Source: Vibrio injensis (lineage in GTDB: Bacteria > Pseudomonadota > Gammaproteobacteria > Enterobacterales > Vibrionaceae). Taken from it: 64,000 nucleotides of DNA. Where the stretch lies: assembly GCF_001895205.1 (NCBI RefSeq), contig NZ_BDJF01000023.1, positions 48,427 through 112,426 on the forward strand, given 5' to 3'. Positions 1-7,086 of the stretch are shown one piece after another; positions within the stretch are counted from its first letter, which is position 1, and every line of letters begins with the position of its first letter. The translations under genes were made by a program, and so were the position numbers. Below the pieces are notes generated by a model. That model did not search any database. It was given only the letters and a program-made list of their open reading frames with translations, and had not been told where the DNA came from.

Positions 1-70
1 CATAGTAATCATCATGCTCAAAGTAATGACCGGCAGCTCCGGCACTTTTAATAGAAGACGCAGACATCAT
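1..70 (-). CDS. traI: TraI/TrwC-like conjugative relaxase, N-terminal fragment (cut by window edge)
   Basis: Only 23 codons are inside the window. They read MMSASSIKSAGAAGHYFE followed by HDDYY. The pattern (small residues, SAGxAxxYF, then a tyrosine pair near residues 22-23) is that of the start of MobF relaxases such as F TraI and R388 TrwC, where the tyrosines form the nicking centre. The ATG at 70 overlaps the TGA of the coupling-protein gene, and GGAGG lies 9 bases before it. Family membership follows from the start pattern and from the TrwA-TrwB-TrwC-like order. The helicase half cannot be seen. Confidence 0.7.
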   Translation of the reverse strand, partial: MMSASSIKSAGAAGHYFEHDDYY

Positions 71-2043
71 GATTTCTTGCCTCCTTTTTCAAGCAGACCA
101 AATACCAAATCATCATCCACTACATCCGTTCCCAACACTGAATGTACTTCCTGTTCTATATCACTTAGGGCTGGTAATTGCCCTTTAGACACCTCATTAC
201 CATGCTTATTGGAAAGTTCTTTCGGAGCAAAGTCAGTATCAGCTTCCATTTTCAAGGCCCGTGCGGCATTGAGCAGACGCATACCAACTGTCTCATTCTC
301 ATCACCTTGAATAAAACCGTCAGCGATCTTCGGTAGTCTCAAGAAAGGAATATCAATACGCGCTTTACTCTCCACGCCCCAAATTTTGGCAAAACAAGAC
401 AAATCAGGCAGGTCCATGATTTCACTGGGAAGCACAATTTTTCGGTTTTGACGTTTAGAACTGACCCGAACGCCGTCTCGAATGTCATCGGCGGAGTAGT
501 TTAAGTCTTCATCAACTTCCTCACGCTCAGCTTCACCAAGCACCTTGGAGACCCATTCCGCAGTGTCGGCATTATTCAAACGAAAATGAAGCTGCGTGGA
601 GCATAAGCCTAGTATGGTTTTAGAGGTGTTTTTCCCGAACTCTTCCTCTAATTGGTTTATTTCCTGAATACCCAAAATAACAGCGGCACCGAAGCCCCGC
701 CCTTCAGCCATCAACATTGAAAGAGCAGGAATTTTTTTGAGGCTTGGTAGCTCATCGACAACAATCCAAAGAGTCCGCTCGTTATTAACCCCGCGTGCCA
801 TCAACCCTTTGGCCGCAGCTTGTATCCAGGTCGAGATAAGCGGTTTCTGTATTTCTATTTCAGATTCTCGTACTGGTAAGAATAACCAACTATCATCGGC
901 ATTAGGTTCATCGCCTTCTGCTATCCAATCTCTTATTGAGAAGAATCCCTTTTTATTCTCTTCTTTCAACAGGCGAAGTGGACGAACACCATCTACGATG
1001 GTTGAACGGATACTTTCGAGAGTTCGCTCGTTATCTTCATTGAAATATGTCGCTGCTGGAGTGCCTGCAACCAGTTCTTTGAGTAACTCAAGGTCATTCC
1101 ACGCTGTCGCCCGAAGAAGTGGAAGCAATGACTTCGGCCCATCTAGATATAAATTCTGAAGTGAGGCTGAAACAACGGCTCTGGCAGCGGATGTAAAGAA
1201 TTTCTCAGAACCGCTATTACTATTAGAACTAGGTAAAAGTGTCTCAGCTATCCAGTCTGCATCGAATGGTGAGGCCATTTCTTCCCATGGAGTCCATTGG
1301 TGTGAGCGGCTATCTGCCGGATTGAGTATGTGATCAACTCTGTCCCGGTAGAACATCTCTACGAACTCGCCTTTCTTGTCATATACCACGGCTCGGTCTC
1401 CACGAGCACGAATAGCTTTAAGCAAATGAGTTAGTGCAGTAGATTTACCGGCCCCGGTGGTGCCACTAATCAAGGTATGCTTTTTTGAAAATCCTGTGGG
1501 TAAAGGGAAATCGCCGAGGGTTAAATCAGAAACACCATGCTTTTCTACGATTTCTCCTTTCAATTTTTCGGCTGAAACAAGTTTCGCACCTCGAATATAT
1601 TTGTCTTCTTTGATTTCCTTACCTCTTTTAACGGCCCTAACAACAAGATAAACACCAATAGGCAAGTACAATACAAAGAGCGAAATGAAAGCCAATCCAA
1701 AGGATTTGAGAAGCTTAACAGCAGCTTCCTGGAATAGTGGTTCATTTATCACCAGAGAGGATGGCAGAGAGTCGCGTCCATCTAGGGCAACACAGGTTCC
1801 TATAGTCACGCTTGAAAATGGTTGTACTAGTGCCTTCAATTGTGCCCAAAGATATGTACTAGCGTTTTGCAAGACACATTTATCGTCGTCTATTCCGATG
1901 TATAACAGGCCACCGACAATCGCCAACAAAACACCAGGCAGAAAGATCCAAATTCCGCTGAATAACAACATCTGCTGGCTATGAAGCCATGTATCCGCAC
2001 CACGAACAAAGTCACCGACTCGACCTTTTCTAATCGTTGCCAT
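67..2043 (-). CDS. traD: TraD/TrwB-like type IV coupling protein
   Basis: This is a 658-residue inner-membrane ATPase that would pass the relaxase-DNA complex to a type IV secretion channel. It has two membrane segments (about residues 25-50 and 112-137), a Walker A loop GTTGAGKST (about 194-202) and a Walker B-like strand TLWIVVDELPSL. That layout is typical of the TraD/TrwB family. An upstream in-frame start at 2166 is unlikely. The ATG at 2043 has GGAGGTG before it and overlaps the preceding ribbon-helix-helix gene by 14 bp. The stop overlaps the start of the relaxase gene, so the genes are translationally coupled. Confidence 0.85.
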   Translation of the reverse strand: MATIRKGRVGDFVRGADTWLHSQQMLLFSGIWIFLPGVLLAIVGGLLYIGIDDDKCVLQNASTYLWAQLKALVQPFSSVTIGTCVALDGRDSLPSSLVINEPLFQEAAVKLLKSFGLAFISLFVLYLPIGVYLVVRAVKRGKEIKEDKYIRGAKLVSAEKLKGEIVEKHGVSDLTLGDFPLPTGFSKKHTLISGTTGAGKSTALTHLLKAIRARGDRAVVYDKKGEFVEMFYRDRVDHILNPADSRSHQWTPWEEMASPFDADWIAETLLPSSNSNSGSEKFFTSAARAVVSASLQNLYLDGPKSLLPLLRATAWNDLELLKELVAGTPAATYFNEDNERTLESIRSTIVDGVRPLRLLKEENKKGFFSIRDWIAEGDEPNADDSWLFLPVRESEIEIQKPLISTWIQAAAKGLMARGVNNERTLWIVVDELPSLKKIPALSMLMAEGRGFGAAVILGIQEINQLEEEFGKNTSKTILGLCSTQLHFRLNNADTAEWVSKVLGEAEREEVDEDLNYSADDIRDGVRVSSKRQNRKIVLPSEIMDLPDLSCFAKIWGVESKARIDIPFLRLPKIADGFIQGDENETVGMRLLNAARALKMEADTDFAPKELSNKHGNEVSKGQLPALSDIEQEVHSVLGTDVVDDDLVFGLLEKGGKKS

Positions 2044-2386
2044 TTTCAGCACCTCCAATGAAATACTCTCGCAAAGCATTTGTGCGGGCTGAAATGACCT
2101 GTTTAGCCTCAGCCATTTCATCCTCAGAGCAGGTCTTTTTGAGCAGAAAATCGGTGGTTGCCACATTTATCGATATCAGGTTAATTAGCTGCTGATAAAT
2201 CTCCTTCTGATCCACTTGTACGTTTCTGATTTCGAGCAGTGTTGAGTCATTATTTAATGCCTGCTCAATCAAAGACACCGCCGTTTTACTAACTGTTTGT
2301 CCTGATTCTTTAGCTAATTCCTTCAACAAAATATGTACTTGTCTAGGTGGATATATTTGTACGCGGTACGCCTTAGAAACTCCCAT
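2030..2386 (-). CDS. Ribbon-helix-helix relaxosome accessory protein (TrwA/MobC-like)
   Basis: 118 residues. The N-terminal part (about residues 6-45: YRVQIYPPRQVHILLKELAK, then a helix with AVSLIEQAL) has the strand-helix-helix pattern of ribbon-helix-helix DNA-binding proteins. The C-terminal half is helical and may form an oligomerization region. Order and size match R388, where trwA (121 aa, ribbon-helix-helix, oriT binding) precedes trwB and trwC. The inferred role is binding oriT and stimulating the coupling protein. It overlaps the traD-like gene by 14 bp. It could also act as an autoregulator of this operon. Confidence 0.65.
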   Translation of the reverse strand: MGVSKAYRVQIYPPRQVHILLKELAKESGQTVSKTAVSLIEQALNNDSTLLEIRNVQVDQKEIYQQLINLISINVATTDFLLKKTCSEDEMAEAKQVISARTNALREYFIGGAENGND

Positions 2387-2397
2387 TGTAGTCCCCC

Positions 2398-2790
2398 TTA
2401 TCCCTGATTCTCTTGCGTGCGACTCCTTTGCAACTCTGCATGTGCAGAGGCGCAGGGAGTCCCCTCAGAAGGCGCTGCTGCGCCGGATGAGACAGACCAC
2501 TCGCGGTGAGTGGGGTGTGGAGAAAAATCCGGGCGAAGCACGGCTTTTTCTTGCTGTGAGATGGGGTCCCCGAGCGCTAAGCTCGGGGTGATTGAAGAAA
2601 ATAGTTCCGCTAGTTTTCTGGTAGAATATTCGCGTTGCTCTGCTGCCAAAAGTGCCAACTGAGAAGCTATGGTATTGATTGCATCAACGGCGGTACTAGA
2701 TTCAGCAGCGATCTCTAATATTTTTAGATAGCTGCTACCGCAGCAATGCAGGCAGGTATAAGGGTTGTTAAGACTAAATTGATTACGCAT
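2398..2790 (-). CDS. Unrecognised 130-aa protein of the mobilization operon
   Basis: I do not recognise this protein. The chosen ATG at 2790 overlaps the TGA of the upstream lipoprotein gene as TGATG and has AGGAGG 8 bases before it. Those features make translation likely despite a possible GTG one codon earlier. The N-terminal region has a Cys cluster (CLHCC, about residues 13-17) that could bind metal. Residues 25-65 look helical. The last ~60 residues are low in hydrophobic content, rich in Ser/Ala/Pro/Glu, and encoded by DNA packed with hairpins. That tail may therefore be shaped by DNA function rather than protein function. Confidence 0.5.
   Translation of the reverse strand: MRNQFSLNNPYTCLHCCGSSYLKILEIAAESSTAVDAINTIASQLALLAAEQREYSTRKLAELFSSITPSLALGDPISQQEKAVLRPDFSPHPTHREWSVSSGAAAPSEGTPCASAHAELQRSRTQENQG
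2421..2588. repeat. Cluster of four DNA hairpins, oriT candidate region
   Basis: Four inverted repeats occur in 168 bp just upstream of the ribbon-helix-helix gene. They are CTCTGCA/TGCAGAG inside GACTCC/GGAGTC (2421-2461), GGCGC/GCGCC (2471-2484), CCACTC/GAGTGG (2497-2513) and CCCCGAGC/GCTCGGGG (2568-2588). They fall in the 3' half of the 130-aa reading frame. In R388-like systems the origin of transfer lies directly upstream of the trwA homologue. This position therefore suggests an oriT or relaxosome binding region, though they may only be RNA structures or terminators. Confidence 0.4.
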
Positions 2791-3254
2791 CACTTAGCCT
2801 CCTGCCATCGGATATCAATGGAATCACAGTTTGGTAAATTGAGCTCCGCCATTGATTCATAAGACCGACTGATGGCTGCTGGTTCATCTGGCCATAAACC
2901 ATGTTTACCTTCATTTTTAGCTTTTAATGTTACTGAGCAAACAGGTCTCTTACCTCGATTATCCCATTGAAATTTAACTTCAGGATTAAGATACCGGCCA
3001 TGAATCACTATGGAGTCACACTGATACTTGTAAATGGTCTCCCGAATCTCACCAAGATCTTTCTTAAATTGATCCGAGTTGCCAGTATCGTGAGACACGA
3101 TGCATGACTCATTTCCGTTTTTTCCGTCAATAACGAACAGGTCGCGGGCATTAAGGAAGTAGTGGTGCATCGTGATTGAATCAATGCTTTTGGTTGTACA
3201 ACCAGCCAGCATACCGACAGCGACGAGCGCAGTAGTTAAAGTGATCAATTTCAT
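2790..3254 (-). CDS. Putative lipoprotein, first gene of the mobilization operon
   Basis: 154 residues with a classic lipoprotein signal peptide: basic start MKLIT, hydrophobic core, lipobox LAGC with Cys at residue 19. The mature part has four further cysteines and no domain I can name. AGGAG precedes the ATG. A conserved 30-bp box lies 58 bp upstream (3313-3342), so this is probably the first gene of the leftward operon ending in the relaxase. A lipoprotein here could serve entry exclusion or mating-pair formation, but that is only suggested by position. Confidence 0.65.
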   Translation of the reverse strand: MKLITLTTALVAVGMLAGCTTKSIDSITMHHYFLNARDLFVIDGKNGNESCIVSHDTGNSDQFKKDLGEIRETIYKYQCDSIVIHGRYLNPEVKFQWDNRGKRPVCSVTLKAKNEGKHGLWPDEPAAISRSYESMAELNLPNCDSIDIRWQEAK

Positions 3255-3312
3255 TGGTTTATCTCCTGATTGATTAAAATCAGGATTATTTTTACTTAGA
3301 GGGGAGTCATTG

Positions 3313-3342
3313 TTGGCACGCCAAACTGCCCAATTTGGACAA
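3313..3342 (-). promoter_or_regulatory. Island regulon box (copy a), mobilization operon
   Basis: Read on the minus strand this is TTGTCCAAATTGGGCA followed by GTTTGGCGTGCCAA. It contains two dyads (TGTCCAAATTGGGCA, one mismatch, and the perfect TTGGCGTGCCAA). It is 58 bp before the lipoprotein start. The match to copy c (12739-12768) extends further upstream (AAGTGACCGATT) and downstream to a shared AGTAAAAATA that may overlap the -10 region. The resemblance to FlhDC-type AcaCD/SetCD sites is from memory of those systems. Confidence 0.7.
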
Positions 3343-3370
3343 ATCGGTCACTTAGAAAAATGCCTGACAT

Positions 3371-3541
3371 CACTCAAAAGCCACCTGTTGATGGCTTTCT
3401 GATGTAGCGCAGCCACAACTTTCCTTAGTCGTAATCGAAAAGCGACCTATTGGTAGTGTTTTGGTGGTATTCAGTAGGTTTTAGACAGTCTCATCCCCTC
3501 AGAGTCATCGAAAAGCCACCTATTGGTGGTGTTTCGATGAC
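3371..3541. repeat. Three degenerate hairpin repeats in the noncoding region before the cassettes
   Basis: The best copy is a hairpin at 3504-3541, where GTCATCGAAA pairs with TTTCGATGAC around an inner GCCACC/GGTGGT stem and a TATT loop. Degenerate copies of the same AAAGCCACCTATTGGTGG pattern lie at about 3373-3400 and 3435-3470. No gene is convincing between 3255 and 4187. This 0.9-kb stretch otherwise holds the regulon box at 3313 and GC-rich palindromes near 4.0 kb. The repeats could be protein-binding sites for transfer or partition. Confidence 0.5.
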
Positions 3542-4011
3542 TATTGAGATAAACAACGAATGCAGGTTTGTTTTTAGGGTTCAAACAACAATAGGTTGGG
3601 CTTAAGGCGTCCATACAAGTCTGAGGGTCAATAGATTTATCTTCAGGTCACAGATATCGGGATTCAATGTAAGGCTGTACATCATTCAGCTCGTTACTTT
3701 TCCTCTGCAAGTTCACCTGGGAGAAATGATGGTAAAAATCTTATCGAAAACACGCTGTTGCCCCATTCCGTGTTTCGGCTCGTTAGCTCAATCGAAAATC
3801 CCCACTCCTGCTGGCTTACAAATTCTTATCTATTTGCCTATGTTTGGCCTTACCAGAAATCGGCTAACAATGTATGGGTATACAGTCATATTTAAATTTA
3901 GGTATTTTTGTATGATTTTAAGACAAGAACAGTGCGCACTAATTCCATGCGCAATAAATAAAACGCTATAAAATCAATTGACTATAGAGGCTGAGTTTTA
4001 GTTAATAGGTT

Positions 4012-4037
4012 TGGAAAACGCGCATGCGCGTTTTTCC
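4012..4037. repeat. GC-rich palindrome next to the cassette insertion point
   Basis: AAAACGCGCATGCGCGTTTT (4015-4034) is a perfect 20-bp palindrome, extended by TGG/CCA with one extra T. A partial copy, AAACGCGCATGCGC, lies at 4119-4132, 13 bp before the first cassette boundary, and a related GCGTGCGCGTTTT lies at about 4090. They may be binding sites. The clustering just upstream of the cassettes is notable. Confidence 0.5.
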
Positions 4038-4145
4038 AGATGGTGTATTTGGCAGAAAGCTGATAAGTTCTTTGCATACAGATAGTTAAGCGTGCGCGTT
4101 TTCACTGGTCCAACGAGGTAAACGCGCATGCGCACTAATAAAATG

Positions 4146-5035
4146 TTATGTTCCAGAGATACGACAACTGATAGGGGAAGTGAAATCATGAACTTGTTTG
4201 CTGTATGTATAACTTGTTCCCAGACAAAAGGTGTGCCCCTGCTTAATAAAGTGCAAGCATCTTACTTCGATGATCGGGTTGTAAGAACCAAATGCAACCA
4301 AGGCCATGATATGGCCATTATAGTGCGCGCCCCCAAGTTTGAAGTCTTATTAGAGTCTGGTGCAGATGCGTTAAATTTGGGCTTTACATTAGAGGCGTCA
4401 TCAAGTTTTTCTGCTGCGCTTGAAAGATTCTATGAATTTGCGATTAATATAATTTTGAAACAACAAGGCATGGGCGAGGATGTTTATCAGAAAATGTTCA
4501 AGGCCATGTCTCGTCAGTCAGAACGTCAATTAGGATCTTTTCTGGCTCTTCATGCTTTGTTTTTTGGTGAGGCTTATGCGCCTAATAATAAAATTACAGA
4601 GTTTCGTAATGCAGTTATTCATAAAGGTACTATTCCTACACCTGATGAGGCTAAGAATTTTTGTAGCTTGGTTTATGAAGAGATCTACAAAATAGGCATG
4701 CTCCTGAAAGATCACTGCAAGCGCGAAATAGAATTGGCGCTTGAACAGGATTTCAAAGCTAGAGCGTCTAAAGTTCCAAGCGGGGTTAGAGTTCATGGCT
4801 CCCAGAAAAGCTCAATTTACAATATGTTAGGTGAAAATAATAAGCCTACATTTGAAGAGGCTCTGGTTAATTATAATAACTTTAATAAAACCTTAGAAAG
4901 AGCGATTAATGACATGCCTATTTTCGCTCAAATAATGGAGAGGCCAGAAGTTAAAGCAATGATCGATAGCATAAGGCCTTTTGAGCAATAAAAACATAAC
5001 AAGGCATTGCAGCGGACAAGCCGCTGAATGCGGCG
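4146..5035 (+). mobile_element. Integron gene cassette 1 (zinc-ribbon/HEPN-like gene plus attC)
   Basis: The left boundary is G|TTATGTT at 4145/4146 and the right boundary G|TTATGTT at 5035/5036. This matches integron chemistry, in which exchange occurs after the G of GTT. One forward gene starts 42 bp inside the left boundary and an attC-like site closes the cassette. No integron integrase is visible in the window. The cassettes may have been captured at a secondary site, or the integrase may lie further left. Confidence 0.75.
4188..4991 (+). CDS. Cassette-borne zinc-ribbon and HEPN-like protein
   Basis: 267 residues starting at the ATG at 4188, which follows a GGGGAAG ribosome site. The upstream in-frame start at 4128 would begin outside the cassette. 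The N-terminal part has a possible metal knuckle (C7-x2-C10 and C36-x3-H40). The helical middle carries R140-N-x3-H145 (FRNAVIH), which fits the RX4-6H signature of HEPN-fold proteins, many of them RNases in toxin-antitoxin and antiphage systems. HEPN assignment rests on this motif and the helical context only. No antitoxin is evident in the same cassette. Confidence 0.55.
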   Translation: MNLFAVCITCSQTKGVPLLNKVQASYFDDRVVRTKCNQGHDMAIIVRAPKFEVLLESGADALNLGFTLEASSSFSAALERFYEFAINIILKQQGMGEDVYQKMFKAMSRQSERQLGSFLALHALFFGEAYAPNNKITEFRNAVIHKGTIPTPDEAKNFCSLVYEEIYKIGMLLKDHCKREIELALEQDFKARASKVPSGVRVHGSQKSSIYNMLGENNKPTFEEALVNYNNFNKTLERAINDMPIFAQIMERPEVKAMIDSIRPFEQ

Positions 5036-5041
5036 TTATGT
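4994..5041 (+). repeat. attC site of cassette 1
   Basis: Outer arms ACATAAC (4994-5000) and GTTATGT (5035-5041) are perfect complements, equivalent to the R boxes. Inner arms GCATT-G-CAGCGG and CCGCTGAATGC pair with one extrahelical G. That asymmetric bulge is the hallmark that fixes the recombined strand in attC hairpins. It is short at 48 bp, below the usual ~57-140 bp. Confidence 0.75.
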
Positions 5042-5069
5042 TTTTCGAGAGTACCAAGGAATCAAATAA

Positions 5070-5516
5070 ATGCCTGAGTGGCTGACAGATATAAACAAGT
5101 TAGGCTCAATAAGTTCAATTGTAGGGCTTATTGTTACCGTATTCTTATTTCTTGAGGCGAGGAAAATAAGAAATTCATTTCTTCGGAGAGCAAGATTGCC
5201 TGAGGTAAATAGAGAACTCAGCAAGGTTACTTCTGAGATCGCAGAAAGTTTAAAAAAATGGGATTCAGATAAAACGCCAGCGCTGGAAACATTTTCGAAA
5301 GTAAAAGCCTTGCTTGAGAATATCAGTCCCAAGCTGCCTTCTGATGAAAAGCGAAAAGTAGAAAATTATCTTAATCGACTTCAGCCAAAGAAATACTTCA
5401 TCATTAAAAGCTCAATATCTGCGTTAAATGAAGATTCTGCGTGGGAGCTATATACCGAGTTGAGTGGACTCGTCACATCTCTTCAGCAACTGGCAAAAGA
5501 TTCTAAGTGGGACTGA
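5070..5516 (+). CDS. Cassette-borne small membrane-anchored helical protein
   Basis: 148 residues of unknown family. One hydrophobic segment at about residues 14-30 (ISSIVGLIVTVFLFLEA) is followed by a basic stretch (RKIRNSFLRRAR) that would stay in the cytoplasm. A long charged helical region follows, probably coiled coil (about 40-100). Its start is 34 bp inside the cassette. The stop is 2 bp before the next start, so the two genes are likely translated together. It may be a membrane effector or sensor whose partner is the next gene. Confidence 0.6.
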   Translation: MPEWLTDINKLGSISSIVGLIVTVFLFLEARKIRNSFLRRARLPEVNRELSKVTSEIAESLKKWDSDKTPALETFSKVKALLENISPKLPSDEKRKVENYLNRLQPKKYFIIKSSISALNEDSAWELYTELSGLVTSLQQLAKDSKWD

Positions 5517-5518
5517 AT

Positions 5519-5890
5519 ATGAGCACTGAAAGTAAAACAGCACAATTAATCACAAAACTTATTAGAGAAACAGCAAAAGGCAATGTCCAGTGGAAAGTTC
5601 ATGATGCTCCTAGAGCTTTAAATCATGATACCGAGCAATCGGTTCCGCTGTACCTTCAAACTGAATATAAGGGTAAAAACTTGGGTGTGTATGACTTACG
5701 CACCAAGAGCTTCTATGACGAGCATGAATTCTATTGGTCAGAAAGCATAGGATTCTGCATTGTTGATGATTACGGGCGTGTTGTTTGGGAGGCAAACGAA
5801 TATTCTCCCGCATTACTAGATTTGTTTAATACGGCGAGAGAGCAAGCTTCTGGAATAGACGATATTTTAGATGACTTGCTTGGTGACTAA
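5519..5890 (+). CDS. Cassette-borne 123-aa cytoplasmic protein of unknown function
   Basis: No signal peptide or membrane segment. The sequence is rich in aromatic residues in the middle (YDLRTKSFYDEHEFYW) and ends with an acidic tail (DDILDDLLGD). The ATG at 5519 is chosen over an upstream TTG at 5507 because it lies 2 bp after the preceding stop. I do not recognise the family. The acidic character and pairing with a membrane-anchored protein would suit an immunity or antitoxin role, but nothing proves it. Confidence 0.6.
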   Translation: MSTESKTAQLITKLIRETAKGNVQWKVHDAPRALNHDTEQSVPLYLQTEYKGKNLGVYDLRTKSFYDEHEFYWSESIGFCIVDDYGRVVWEANEYSPALLDLFNTAREQASGIDDILDDLLGD

Positions 5891-5947
5891 ACATAACAAA
5901 AAAAGGCAGCGGACAGCTAAAGCTGCGCGCTGCTTTGGGCGTTATCT
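5891..5947 (+). repeat. attC site of cassette 2
   Basis: ACATAAC (5891-5897) pairs with the cassette's own circular-form end GTTATGT; in the inserted form the right arm is GTTATCT (5941-5947). Inner arms AAAG-G-CAGCG and CGCTGCTTT pair with one extrahelical G, and CAGCT/AGCTG forms the tip. The bulge position and outer box are the same as in the first attC, which supports both. From 5948 to 6206 I see no gene and no third attC. Confidence 0.75.
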
Positions 5948-6206
5948 CCTTAGAAATTTTAATCCGAAACTGAAGAGTTAGATCAAAGGGTCTATGTTGC
6001 TTTTGTCCCATTTTCATTTAAGGACAGCTTACTGGCCGCCCTTCAGCATCCTTTTCAACCGTTAGAGAAGTTCGAAGAATCCCCCTAGCCAATATGGTAA
6101 GGGGGAAGGCTTTGCAGGGCCAGAGAGCTTAGCGGTTAGCCGAACGCCATAAAGGCGGAAGGCTATGCCGCCCTGAATATACTGAATATCCTAAAGATAC
6201 TGCCAA

Positions 6207-6344
6207 AATCGGGCCGTTGTGGCACACAACCGGGCCACTATGGCACGCTATCGGGCCGCTGTGACACGCTATCGGGCCGTTGTGACACGTTTTTCTCAGC
6301 ATCTTCTCAGCACAATAAATCCAATCAGGCCGCTGTGGCACGCA
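6207..6344. repeat. oriV-like iterons (21-bp repeats)
   Basis: Four tandem repeats with an exact 21-bp period have cores GGGCCGTTGTGGCACAC (6211), GGGCCACTATGGCACGC (6232), GGGCCGCTGTGACACGC (6253) and GGGCCGTTGTGACACGT (6274). A fifth copy, AGGCCGCTGTGGCACGC, sits at 6327 inside the end of the repC-like gene. Iterons next to a RepC-type initiator gene are the expected form of an IncQ-like vegetative origin. Confidence 0.85.
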
Positions 6345-7086
6345 TTATCCGAGTTGCGGTTTCGCATAACTCAATGCCCACCATCTTTAAACCCGCTCTA
6401 TCTTCCTTCAACCGTCGTCGGCCATTGCGCAGATCCATGCTTGTAATATTCTGTCCATACACAGCTCGCAGTAGAGTGTCAGTGTACCAGCCACCACTTG
6501 GATTGTTTTGATGGGTTAACACATGACGAGCCACAGCTTGACTAACTCCATGTTGAAGTCGTGCTATAGGTCCAGGTGAGTAGTATAGATTGAGGTCTCG
6601 CTCTAGGAGCATTACTAGAGCAATGCCTAGTCTTACTCGCCAGAGGTGACGCTCACCTCCTGTAAGTGGGTTGTAACGCGTTTTAGGTGAAGGGATCACG
6701 TGATCGATCAGCCCACCAATAATCCGATCTCCTGACAGCTCAAACTCTGGCGTGACAATTTCAACTGTTGCACTTCTAAGGTCTTTTAACAACGACTGTA
6801 GACGAGACAAACTGTAGTTATGATCAGACAAAATTCGACGGACTTTGGCGGGGTCAACCAATAACTCAATACCCCCGTCAGAAATCTCTCTCTTACGCTC
6901 TGCTGTGTACATTATTGCCTCAACCACATCAGCATGTCGTTGCCCTAAGCGGCCATTGACGCGACAACGACCGAAAGATGTAGTGATCCAATCGCCTTGC
7001 ATTTCCCTTGGGCGTAACGACGGCTGATATAACATGACTCGCGCTTGTAATACTGTGCTGGTAGGCACGACTTCATTACCAGTCAT
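6325..7086 (-). CDS. repC: RepC-like iteron-binding replication initiator
   Basis: 253 residues. The start at 7086 is preceded by GGAGGTG and overlaps the end of the repA-like gene by 11 bp; a start at 7101 has no better site. Basic, mostly helical sequence with segments resembling winged-helix initiators (about 60-110 and 195-245). Its gene overlaps the outermost iteron and sits downstream of a RepA-type helicase gene, the same order as repA-repC in RSF1010. The assignment rests mainly on this context, since direct similarity to RSF1010 RepC is not obvious by eye. Confidence 0.65.
   Translation of the reverse strand: MTGNEVVPTSTVLQARVMLYQPSLRPREMQGDWITTSFGRCRVNGRLGQRHADVVEAIMYTAERKREISDGGIELLVDPAKVRRILSDHNYSLSRLQSLLKDLRSATVEIVTPEFELSGDRIIGGLIDHVIPSPKTRYNPLTGGERHLWRVRLGIALVMLLERDLNLYYSPGPIARLQHGVSQAVARHVLTHQNNPSGGWYTDTLLRAVYGQNITSMDLRNGRRRLKEDRAGLKMVGIELCETATRIMRATAA

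Larger units (their letters stand above)
5036..5941 (+). mobile_element. Integron gene cassette 2 (two genes plus attC)
   Basis: It is bounded by G|TTATGTT (5035/5036) and G|TTATCT (5941/5942). Two co-directional genes (5070-5516 and 5519-5890) fill it, and a bulged attC hairpin ends it. Most cassettes hold one gene. Two-gene cassettes are often toxin-antitoxin or other paired systems. Confidence 0.75.

Noticed and set aside
2568..2588. CCCCGAGC/GCTCGGGG hairpin as a rho-independent terminator
   Set aside because: No T-run follows on either strand, and the hairpin lies inside a translated frame.
3726..3971. 81-codon open frame in the noncoding leader
   Set aside because: Biased composition, no ribosome site and overlap with AT-rich sequence and repeats; no similarity pattern to any family I know.
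3998..4189. Minus-strand 63-codon frame before the cassettes
   Set aside because: Runs through the GC-rich palindromes and across the cassette boundary; no ribosome site.
6219..6446. Open frame across the iterons with repetitive peptide (AHNRATMARYRA type)
   Set aside because: The repeats in the peptide are simply the 21-bp iterons read in frame; the region is an origin.
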